From NCBI RefSeq assembly GCF_016862955.1, contig NZ_BONY01000094.1, positions 1-34,234 of the forward strand: a DNA stretch of 34,234 bases, read 5' to 3'. How positions within the stretch are numbered: the first letter of the stretch is position 1; the number at the start of each line of letters is the position of its first letter. Positions 7,321 through 14,306 of the stretch are shown piece by piece. The notes beneath the pieces were generated by a model. It ran no database searches. It was not told where the DNA came from and saw only the letters and a program-made list of their open reading frames with translations. This DNA comes from Rhizocola hellebori. Its GTDB lineage: Bacteria; Actinomycetota; Actinomycetes; Mycobacteriales; Micromonosporaceae. A program made the translations under genes and the position numbers.

Positions 7321-8279
7321 CACTTCCGCCGGGACTTGACTTGGATGCGGCCAGCCGGCTCATCGGTATGGAGCTCAGCGGGGGTGAGCTGATCGCGGGG
7401 GGTAAGTCCAATCTCACCTACCGGGTCAGCGGGCCGGAGGGCGAGTGGGTGGTGCGGCGGCCGCCGTTGGGCCATGTGCTGTCCACCGCCCACGACATGG
7501 CTCGCGAGTTCCGTGTGATCAGCGCGCTTGGGCCGACCAATGTGCCGGTGCCACAGGCGATCGCGCTTAGCGAGGATCCTTCGTTCTATGTGATGGGCTT
7601 CGTCCCCGGTCCGGTCTACCGTACGGCCGAAGCGCTTGGCACGCTTGGGCCGCGCCGCATCGAGCGGCTGATGGGCAATCTGGTCGATGTGCTCGTGGAG
7701 CTGCACTCGGTGGACCCGGCCTCGGTGGGGCTTTCCGACTTCGGCCGGCCGGACGGGTACCTGGAAAGGCAGCTGCGCAGATGGCAGAAGCAGTACGAGT
7801 CCTCGCGGAGCCGCCAGATCGATGGGGTCGACGAGCTGCACGACCTTCTGGTGGAGAAGCTGCCCGCGTCGTCGAAGTCGTCGATTGTGCACGGCGACTA
7901 CCGCATCGACAACTGCATCTCCTCCGAGGAGGACACGATCGCGGCCGTGCTCGACTGGGAGATGTCGACGCTCGGTGATCCGCTCACCGATGTCGGTCTG
8001 CTGCTTATGTATTGGCGCCTTCACATCGAGGATGTCGCGCTCCCGCCGGGCGCGCCTACCAGCGCCGAGCTGGCGCAGCAGTACGCGGTCAAACGCGGGC
8101 TCGATCTGGCCGAGCTGGACTGGTATCTGGCGTTCGCCAACTACAAGCTCGCGGTGATCGCCGAGGGCATCCATTTCCGGTACCAGGCCGGGCAAACCGT
8201 GGGCGAGGGCTTCGCCGACATGGGCCCGCTGGTTCCGCGCCTTATCGCTCAAGGACACGACGCGCTCAGGGGGCAATGA
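7317..8279 (+). CDS. APH-like phosphotransferase (ACAD10/11 kinase-domain type)
   Basis: 320 residues, protein-kinase-like fold. The catalytic loop is HGDYRIDN (D194, N199) and the metal-binding position is D213 in VLDWEMSTLGDP, both typical of the aminoglycoside-phosphotransferase superfamily branch that pairs with acyl-CoA dehydrogenases. Start ATG 7317 overlaps the preceding stop (ATGA) and the stop overlaps the next gene. In vertebrate ACAD10/11 this domain is fused to a dehydrogenase, and in the Pseudomonas putida levulinate pathway a homologous kinase phosphorylates a 4-hydroxyacyl-CoA. Here the two functions are separate adjacent genes. A drug-resistance role is unlikely given the operon. 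Substrate assignment is inference. Confidence 0.9.
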   Translation: MTLPPGLDLDAASRLIGMELSGGELIAGGKSNLTYRVSGPEGEWVVRRPPLGHVLSTAHDMAREFRVISALGPTNVPVPQAIALSEDPSFYVMGFVPGPVYRTAEALGTLGPRRIERLMGNLVDVLVELHSVDPASVGLSDFGRPDGYLERQLRRWQKQYESSRSRQIDGVDELHDLLVEKLPASSKSSIVHGDYRIDNCISSEEDTIAAVLDWEMSTLGDPLTDVGLLLMYWRLHIEDVALPPGAPTSAELAQQYAVKRGLDLAELDWYLAFANYKLAVIAEGIHFRYQAGQTVGEGFADMGPLVPRLIAQGHDALRGQ

Positions 8280-9463
8280 TGCATTTCGCTCACGACGACC
8301 TTCCCTTGCTCGACACCTTGCAAGACTTCATGAAGTCGCATGTCTTCCCGGCTGAGAAGGTGCTCGAGGAGCAGCTGGAGACGATTCCACTGTGGACTAC
8401 CGCGCCGATCGTCCAGGAGCTGAAGGCGGCGGCCCGCGAGCGCGGGTTGTGGAACCTATTCCGCGACCTGCCCAACCTGGAGTATGCCCGCGTGGCCGAG
8501 GTTTCCGGGTGGAGCCCGCACCTGGCGCCCGAGGCGATGAACTGCGCCGCCCCGGACACCGGCAACATGGAGGTGATCTCCCAATTCGGCACCGAGGCGC
8601 AAAAGGAGCAGTGGCTCAAACCCTTGCTGGAAGGCGAGATTCGGTCGGCTTTCTGTATGACCGAGCCGGAGGTCGCCTCCTCGGACGCGAGCAACATCAC
8701 CACCTCGATCCGCCGCGAGGGCGATGAATACGTCATCGACGGGCGTAAGTGGTTCGCCTCCGGCGCGATGAACCCGAACTGCAAGATCTTTATCGTGATG
8801 GGCAAGAGCGACCCCGACGCCGATCGGCACCGCCAGCAGAGCATGATCCTGGTGCCACGGGACACCCCGGGCATCGACGTCAAGCGCAGCATGCATGTCT
8901 TCGGCTTCAACGACGGCCATCACGGTGGCCATGCCGAGATAATTTTCTCCGGGGTACGGGTTCCAGCGTCGAACATGATTGCCAACGAGGGCGATGGCTT
9001 CGCCATCGCTCAGGCAAGGCTAGGGCCGGGCCGCATCCACCACTGCATGCGCCTGATCGGCATGGCGGAGCGGGCGCTTTCGCTCATGTGCCAGCGGGCC
9101 CAGTCGCGCATCGCGTTCGGCAAGCCGGTCGCGCAGCAGGGCGTGGTGATGGACTGGATCGCCGAGTCGCGGGTACGCATCGAACAGGCTCGCCTGCTGG
9201 TGCTCAAGACCGCGTGGCTCATGGATACCGTGGGCAACAAGGGCGCCCACACCGAGATCCAGGCCATCAAGATCGCTGTCCCGCTGATGGCGGAATGGGT
9301 GCTGGACAAGGCGATCCAGGTGCACGGCGGCGGCGGAGTCAGCCAGGAGTTCCCGCTTTCGTCGCTGTGGGCGGCCGCGCGTACCCTGCGTCTGGCCGAC
9401 GGCCCGGACGAGGTGCACAAGATGTCGCTGGCCCGGCGCGAGCTGAAGCAATACCAGTCATGA
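8276..9463 (+). CDS. Acyl-CoA dehydrogenase, ACAD10/11-like
   Basis: 395 residues from ATG 8276 (ATG 8279 is equally possible); both overlap the kinase stop. The FAD/substrate motif CMTEPEVASSDASN lies near 127-140, and RIAFGKPVAQQGVV and IQVHGGGGVSQEFPL mark the C-terminal helical domain. Where classical enzymes have the YEGT glutamate, this protein has ADGPDEVH (~374-381), as seen in the ACAD10/11 branch, so ordinary alpha-beta dehydrogenation may not be its main job. Together with the adjacent kinase it matches the two-part system that converts a 4-hydroxyacyl-CoA through a 4-phospho intermediate to an enoyl-CoA. That chemistry is inferred from family members. Confidence 0.9.
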   Translation: MMHFAHDDLPLLDTLQDFMKSHVFPAEKVLEEQLETIPLWTTAPIVQELKAAARERGLWNLFRDLPNLEYARVAEVSGWSPHLAPEAMNCAAPDTGNMEVISQFGTEAQKEQWLKPLLEGEIRSAFCMTEPEVASSDASNITTSIRREGDEYVIDGRKWFASGAMNPNCKIFIVMGKSDPDADRHRQQSMILVPRDTPGIDVKRSMHVFGFNDGHHGGHAEIIFSGVRVPASNMIANEGDGFAIAQARLGPGRIHHCMRLIGMAERALSLMCQRAQSRIAFGKPVAQQGVVMDWIAESRVRIEQARLLVLKTAWLMDTVGNKGAHTEIQAIKIAVPLMAEWVLDKAIQVHGGGGVSQEFPLSSLWAAARTLRLADGPDEVHKMSLARRELKQYQS

Positions 9464-10866
9464 CCTTCAACCTGGCCACCATTTTGGCGGAGTCGGCGTC
9501 GGCCTACCCGGATAGGGCGGTGGCGGTCCTTGAGGGGCGAAAGCTGACCTATGCGGAGCTGGACGCTGCCTCTGGCCGGGTGGCCGGGGCCTTGCTCGGC
9601 GCTGGGCTGCACTGCGGTGACCGGGTGGGTGTGCAGCTGCCGAACTCGTTCGAGTTTCTCTACGCCTATTTCGGCATTCTCAAGGCGGGCTTGGTGATGG
9701 TGCCGATCAACCCGCAGCTGAAGGCGGCCGAGATCGGTCACATGATGGAGGACTCCGGGGCGGCGCTGCTCATCGACACCCTTGACGATCCGTTGCTGGG
9801 CAGCGGCTCTGCGGTGCCGATGGCGCTCACCCAGGCCGGTGACACCGCTGTGATCATCTACACCAGCGGTACCACGGGCAAGCCCAAAGGCGCTGAGCTG
9901 AGCCACTTTCAGCTCTACCTCAACTGCACCATCGCGGGCGAGACCTTCGGGGTGCGGCCGGAGGACGTGTCGCTGGCCGCCCTGCCGTTCTTCCACATCT
10001 ACGGCCTGTCGGGCCTGATCAACTGCGCTGTGCGCTATGGCGGCGCGATGGTTCTGGTGCCGCGTTTCGAGCCGCAGGCGGTGTTCGACCTGATCGCCGA
10101 GCACCGGATCACCGTCCTGGCCGGGGTGCCCACCATGTACCACGCGCTGTGGATGGCCGAAGTGGGCGACCGCGACCTGTCCTGCCTCAGGCTCGCCTCC
10201 TCCGGCGGGGCGTCCATGCCCGAGGCGCTGCTGACCGGGTTCGAGAAGAAGTTCGGCGTCGTGATCCTTGAGGGCTACGGCATGTCCGAGACCGGAAGCA
10301 CCGCGACCATGAACCAGAGCGCGACACAGCGCAAGCCGCTCTCGGTGGGTAAGCCGATCTGGGGCGTGCAATGCAGGATAGTCAGCCCGCTCGGCGACGA
10401 CCTGCCCGATGGTTCTGTGGGCGAGCTGTGGCTGCGCGGGCATGTGGTGATGAAGGGCTACTTCGGCAACCCGTTGGCCACGGCCGAGACCGTCGTCGAC
10501 GGCTGGCTGCGCACAGGCGATCTGGCCTACCGCGATCCCGACGGTTTCCTGTTCCTCGTCGATCGAATAAAGGACCTCATCATCCGGGGCGGTTACAACG
10601 TCTATCCGCGCGAGGTCGAGGAGGTCCTCTATGGACACCCGGCGGTGGCCGAGGCGGCCGTCATCGGCCGGCCCGACGACCGGCTCGGCGAGGAAGTCGT
10701 TGCCGTGGTGGCGCCCAAGCCCGGGTGCACAATCGACGTAGACGAGCTGATCGCCCACTGCCGGGAACGGCTGGCTCTCTACAAGTGCCCGCGTGAGGTA
10801 CGCGTGCTCGCGTCGCTGCCCAAGAGCGACACGGGCAAGCTGTTGAAGAGGGAGCTCCGCAGATGA
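9460..10866 (+). CDS. Acyl-CoA synthetase (class I adenylate-forming)
   Basis: 468 residues. Start ATG 9460 overlaps the previous stop (ATGA). Signature motifs are in order: phosphate-binding loop YTSGTTGKPKG at 134-144, YGMSETGS (~271-278), WLRTGDLAYRD, DRIKDLIIRGGYNVYPREVEE hinge region, and the C-terminal catalytic K460 in PKSDTGK. It activates a carboxylic acid with ATP and CoA, so it probably supplies the operon's substrate. It is somewhat short for the family (~500-550) because the region between the N-terminal domain and the P-loop (about residues 98-130) is compressed; no essential motif is lost. Confidence 0.93.
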   Translation: MTFNLATILAESASAYPDRAVAVLEGRKLTYAELDAASGRVAGALLGAGLHCGDRVGVQLPNSFEFLYAYFGILKAGLVMVPINPQLKAAEIGHMMEDSGAALLIDTLDDPLLGSGSAVPMALTQAGDTAVIIYTSGTTGKPKGAELSHFQLYLNCTIAGETFGVRPEDVSLAALPFFHIYGLSGLINCAVRYGGAMVLVPRFEPQAVFDLIAEHRITVLAGVPTMYHALWMAEVGDRDLSCLRLASSGGASMPEALLTGFEKKFGVVILEGYGMSETGSTATMNQSATQRKPLSVGKPIWGVQCRIVSPLGDDLPDGSVGELWLRGHVVMKGYFGNPLATAETVVDGWLRTGDLAYRDPDGFLFLVDRIKDLIIRGGYNVYPREVEEVLYGHPAVAEAAVIGRPDDRLGEEVVAVVAPKPGCTIDVDELIAHCRERLALYKCPREVRVLASLPKSDTGKLLKRELRR

Positions 10867-11753
10867 TGATGGATATCGATGGTCCGGTTCACTACGCCGA
10901 CTTCGGCGGGCCTGCGGACGCCCCTCGGGTGGTCTACGTCCACGGGCTCGGCGGGTGCTCCCTGAACTGGAACGCGCTGGCACCACTGCTGGAAAACCAG
11001 GTGCGCGCGGTAGCCGTGGACTTGCCCGGCTTCGGGCGCACCCCGGCTGCGGGCCGGCGCACCAGTGTGGCGGCCAATGCCGGTGTGCTGCGGCGCTTTC
11101 TGCAGAGGCTGCCCGGAGCCGGGCAGTTCACCCTGATCGGCAACTCGATGGGGGCCTACGTCTCGATGGTGGCCGCCGTCGATCAGCCCACCCTGATCAA
11201 AGCGCTCGTGCTGGTGGATCCGACGCTGCCGCTCATCGGCAGGCTGCAGGTGGATCCCGCCGTGCGCAAGCAGTTCATCATCAACGGCATTCCCGGGTTG
11301 GGGGAGTACGTGCTGGCGCGGCGCTGGGCGGCTGTGCCGGCCCGGACCCGCGTGGCCGAGGTGCTCACCCGCTGCTGCTTGGACCCAAGCAAGGTGTCGC
11401 CGGAGATGGTGGAAGACATGGTGGCGATGGAGGAGGAGCTGACCCGGCAGCGCCGCCACACCGCGGCCTATCTGGGGGCGGCGCGCTCGATCGTGCGCGG
11501 GCTGGCCCGTCCCAGCGCCTATTGGCGGCGGATGCAGGCGATCCGGCAGCCGGTCCTGCTGCTGCACGGCACCTACGACCGGCTGATCCCTGTCGCGTCG
11601 GCCCGCGAGGCGGCCAAACGCCTGCCGCACTGGAGCTTTGTCGAGCTGGAGGCGGGACACATCCCGCAGATGGAAACCCCTGACGCGGTGGCCGGCGAAG
11701 TTCTGGCCTGGCTTACCGCGCACAACATCATCAAGGAGCCGGACCATGCCTGA
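10863..11753 (+). CDS. Alpha/beta hydrolase
   Basis: 296 residues. Start ATG 10863 overlaps the ligase stop (ATGA); a further ATG follows directly. The fold is clear: HGLGG oxyanion region (27-31), nucleophile elbow GNSMG with S95, D239 in HGTYDRLIP and H266 in AGHIPQME. The cap region (~120-215) is helical. Candidates for its role are thioesterase, lactonase or C-C hydrolase. In an operon that may degrade hydroxy acids, opening a lactone is attractive, but nothing in the sequence proves it. Confidence 0.9.
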   Translation: MMMDIDGPVHYADFGGPADAPRVVYVHGLGGCSLNWNALAPLLENQVRAVAVDLPGFGRTPAAGRRTSVAANAGVLRRFLQRLPGAGQFTLIGNSMGAYVSMVAAVDQPTLIKALVLVDPTLPLIGRLQVDPAVRKQFIINGIPGLGEYVLARRWAAVPARTRVAEVLTRCCLDPSKVSPEMVEDMVAMEEELTRQRRHTAAYLGAARSIVRGLARPSAYWRRMQAIRQPVLLLHGTYDRLIPVASAREAAKRLPHWSFVELEAGHIPQMETPDAVAGEVLAWLTAHNIIKEPDHA

Positions 11754-12951
11754 AGCCGTTATCGTCGCCGCGGCCCGATCCCCGATCGGCCGCGCCTTCA
11801 AGGGATCGCTCGCGTCGATGCGGCCCGACAACCTCGCCGCCCAGATCGTGCGCGCCGCGCTCGACCAGGTGCCGCAGCTTGACCCGGCCCAGATCGACGA
11901 CCTCATGCTCGGCTGCGCCGAGCCCTTCGGCGAGCAGGGAAACAACCTGGCCCGCGTGGTCTCGGTGCTGCTCGGTTACGACCACCTGTCCGGGGTCACC
12001 GTCAACCGCTTCTGCTCGTCGAGCCTGCAGACCACGCGGATGGCGCTGCACGCCATCAAGGCCGGCGAGGGCGAGGTCTTCGTCTCGGCCGGGGTGGAGA
12101 CCGTGTCGCGCTACGTCAAATTCGACTATGAGCTGAACCCGGCCTTCGACGAAGCGAGGGAGCGCACGGCTCGCGCGGCCGAAGGTGGTACCCAGGAATG
12201 GATCGACCCCAGAGAAAGCGGCAGCCTGCCCGACATCTACATCACGATGGGACAGACGGCCGAGAACCTGGCGCTGGCCAAGGGGATCAGCCGCCAGCAG
12301 ATGGACGAGTTCGGTGTCCGGTCGCAGAATCTGGCGGAAAAGGCCATCCAGCAAGGCTTCTGGGCGCGCGAGATCACGCCGGTGAAGCTGGCCGACGGCA
12401 CCGAGGTCGCCAAGGACGACGGCCCGCGCGCCGGGGTCAGCTACGAGGCCGTCGCCGGGCTCAAGCCGGTGTTCCGCCCGGACGGCCGGGTGACCGCCGG
12501 AAACTGCTGTCCCCTCAACGATGGCGCGGCCGCGCTGGTGGTCATGTCCGACCGCAAGGCGCGCGAACTCGGCATCACTCCGCTGGCCCGGATCGTGGCC
12601 ACCGGCGTCTCCGGGCTGTCGCCCGAGATCATGGGGCTGGGCCCGGTGGAGGCGTCGAAGCAGGCGCTCGCCCGCGCCGGCATGTCCGTCTCCGACATCG
12701 ACCTGGTCGAGATCAATGAGGCTTTCGCGGCTCAGGTGATCCCGTCATATCAAGACCTGGGTATCCCGCTGGAAAAGGTCAACGTCAACGGCGGCGCGAT
12801 CGCGGTCGGGCACCCCTTCGGGATGACCGGCGCCCGGATCACCACCACGCTCATCAACTCGCTTCGCTTCCACGACAAGCAATTCGGTCTGGAGACGATG
12901 TGCGTGGGTGGTGGTCAGGGCATGGCGATGGTCATCGAGCGGCTTGCTTAG
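11746..12951 (+). CDS. Thiolase (acetyl-CoA C-acyltransferase)
   Basis: 401 residues from ATG 11746, overlapping the hydrolase gene by 8 bp, with AAGGAG about 8 nt upstream. The degradative thiolase triad is complete: C90 in NRFCSSS, H356 in [11 protein letters not shown]386 in CVGGGQG, plus NEAFAAQ. It cleaves 3-ketoacyl-CoA to acetyl-CoA (or propionyl-CoA) and a shortened acyl-CoA, the last step of the operon. Its 3' end overlaps the convergent DinB-like gene by 20 bp, so no separate terminator space exists. Confidence 0.94.
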   Translation: MPEAVIVAAARSPIGRAFKGSLASMRPDNLAAQIVRAALDQVPQLDPAQIDDLMLGCAEPFGEQGNNLARVVSVLLGYDHLSGVTVNRFCSSSLQTTRMALHAIKAGEGEVFVSAGVETVSRYVKFDYELNPAFDEARERTARAAEGGTQEWIDPRESGSLPDIYITMGQTAENLALAKGISRQQMDEFGVRSQNLAEKAIQQGFWAREITPVKLADGTEVAKDDGPRAGVSYEAVAGLKPVFRPDGRVTAGNCCPLNDGAAALVVMSDRKARELGITPLARIVATGVSGLSPEIMGLGPVEASKQALARAGMSVSDIDLVEINEAFAAQVIPSYQDLGIPLEKVNVNGGAIAVGHPFGMTGARITTTLINSLRFHDKQFGLETMCVGGGQGMAMVIERLA

Positions 12952-13465
12952 TCACGTCGTGGAGGTGGTGGATGGGATCGTGCACCAGGTAGCGGGCGAA
13001 GGACTCCACGGTGAACTTCGCCCCGTCGCTCCTGGCGCCGGTCCTTTCCCACTGGTCGGCGTCGAGCTTGGCGAAGGAGGCCGCCAGCGCTTGGGCGGCC
13101 AGGAATAGCTCGATGATGACCTGTTGCGGGTCTTGCTCGGAGTAGCGCTCCTGCACCGCGGTCGCGTCCTGGTCCCAGTTCGGGTAGGTCGGGTCGTCTT
13201 CGTTGAGCATGAGGCCGAGCCGATAGTCGTAGAGGCGGAACACATCGCGCACATGGCAGCCGTATTCCAGCGGCGACCACGTGTCCGGGCGCGGGCGCTC
13301 ACGCAGATCGGCGCGGGAGGCGAAGACCTCCTGCCAGTCGTGCGCATTCTCCCTGATCAGCCGCGCAACTTCTTCGCGTGCAACGATTTCCGCCTCGAAC
13401 CCGCATTCGGGGCAGGGCCGTTGCAAGACCCAGGTCCAGTCCTTGTCGTCCGGCACGATGCTCAT
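12932..13465 (-). CDS. DinB-like protein with N-terminal CPEC motif
   Basis: 177 residues. The body is a DinB/MDMPI-type four-helix bundle with likely metal-binding histidines H71 (YGCHVRDVF), H162 and the HH at 166-167 (VHDPIHHLHD). Members of this superfamily bind zinc or nickel and include thiol transferases for mycothiol or bacillithiol chemistry; many remain uncharacterised. The N-terminus carries CPEC (18-21), a half zinc-knuckle that is not part of a standard DinB fold. Start ATG 13465 has a TAGGTT box only 3 nt upstream, too close for the leaderless pattern. The gene overlaps the convergent thiolase by 20 bp. Confidence 0.75.
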   Translation of the reverse strand: MSIVPDDKDWTWVLQRPCPECGFEAEIVAREEVARLIRENAHDWQEVFASRADLRERPRPDTWSPLEYGCHVRDVFRLYDYRLGLMLNEDDPTYPNWDQDATAVQERYSEQDPQQVIIELFLAAQALAASFAKLDADQWERTGARSDGAKFTVESFARYLVHDPIHHLHDVTKQAAR

Positions 13466-13483
13466 AGCAGCAACCTAGACCTG

Positions 13484-13816
13484 TTACGACTCGTAGGAGA
13501 TGGTGAGGTCGGACACCTCGCCATCCCTCCAACGGACCTGCATGGACCCCGAACCGCCGTTGTCCCAGTCGAACCGGGCCAGTGCGGTCTCCGGTGCCAC
13601 CTCCTCGATGGACCAGATGCTCATCGTGTCGGTGGGTGGCTGGTTGGCGTAGGCGGCGGCGATCTTGTGACGTCCCTTGAAGGGCCCGATCGGCACCCCG
13701 TCAAAGGTCATCACGGCGTCTTCGGCGAAGGTTTCCACAAACGCGTCGTAGTCGCCGGAACGCACCGCGTCGTTGAAGAGCTCTTCGTGCTGACGCACGG
13801 CCTCGGTCAGATCCAT
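13484..13816 (-). CDS. NTF2/SnoaL-like protein
   Basis: 110 residues with the cone-shaped NTF2-like pattern: helical start LTEAVRQHEELFNDAVRSGDYDAFVETFAEDAVMTFDG, then PFKGRHKIAAAY and alternating beta strands to the end. Such proteins serve as small ligand-binding or isomerase-like folds; no catalytic residue can be assigned here. A TAACAT box at 13823-13828 lies 6 nt before the ATG, overlapping the stop codon of the upstream DUF4396 gene, so it may be transcribed from its own leaderless promoter as well as from upstream. Function unknown. Confidence 0.75.
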   Translation of the reverse strand: MDLTEAVRQHEELFNDAVRSGDYDAFVETFAEDAVMTFDGVPIGPFKGRHKIAAAYANQPPTDTMSIWSIEEVAPETALARFDWDNGGSGSMQVRWRDGEVSDLTISYES

Positions 13817-13825
13817 GCGGCGATG

Positions 13826-14281
13826 TTAATGGTGCGAGTGATGTTCGTGTACCACGGCATGGCCCCGCCCGCGCGAGATCAGCCACCGGTTCACCGGAAC
13901 CGTGACCACGAAGGCTACGGCCAGCGAAAACGCGAGGCTGGCCCAGAAGAGCCAACTTGTCAGCCCAGCTTCCATCGCGCCCGGGATTCCCAGCATGACC
14001 GCGTTGTCCACAATCTCCATAACCGCGATCGAAACCGTGTCGGCGGCGAGCGCCACCCTGACCGCCTGCCCGAAGGGCACGCCCGAACGCAGCACCGGCC
14101 GGATCGTCAATGAGTAACCGAAGAAGAACGCCAGCACGATCGACAGCGCCACGGTGGCCCCGTTGGACCAGCCCAAGGCGGTGCCGATGACCATGCCGAG
14201 CACCTCACCGATGGCGCAGCCGGTGAGGCAGTGCAAGGTCGCCGACACCGCCAGTTTCGTCAGCTCGGACTTTTCCCGCAT
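13826..14281 (-). CDS. DUF4396 membrane protein with His-rich tail
   Basis: 151 residues with about four hydrophobic segments (approximately 18-36, 43-60, 80-100, 108-130). The segment ATLHCLTGCAIGEVLGMVIG is typical of DUF4396 proteins and contains His and Cys residues within the membrane. The C-terminus HAVVHEHHSHH has five histidines and could bind metal. The promoter has TATAGT (plus coordinates 14288-14293) 6 nt before the ATG and a TACCC-N5-GGGTA palindrome over it, matching copper-sensing CsoR/RicR operators. A role in copper handling is therefore inferred. The family has no settled biochemical function. Confidence 0.8.
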   Translation of the reverse strand: MREKSELTKLAVSATLHCLTGCAIGEVLGMVIGTALGWSNGATVALSIVLAFFFGYSLTIRPVLRSGVPFGQAVRVALAADTVSIAVMEIVDNAVMLGIPGAMEAGLTSWLFWASLAFSLAVAFVVTVPVNRWLISRGRGHAVVHEHHSHH

Positions 14282-14287
14282 CCGGTC

Positions 14288-14306
14288 ACTATACCCCTAT
14301 GGGGTA
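14288..14306 (-). promoter_or_regulatory. RicR/CsoR-like palindrome over a leaderless promoter
   Basis: TACCCCTATGGGGTA at 14292-14306 is TACCC-N5-GGGTA, the form described for the mycobacterial copper repressor RicR. On the minus strand TATAGT (14293 to 14288) overlaps its left end and is 6 nt before the ATG of the DUF4396 gene. The MMPL stop codon lies inside the palindrome. No CsoR-type repressor gene is in the window. Confidence 0.6.

Noticed and set aside
7317-8279. Aminoglycoside resistance gene
   Set aside because: The APH fold is shared, but the gene is locked in an acyl-CoA operon beside an ACAD10/11-like gene.
9010-10986. 658-codon minus-strand frame
   Set aside because: Antisense to the acyl-CoA ligase and flanking operon genes; shadow of high-GC codon bias.
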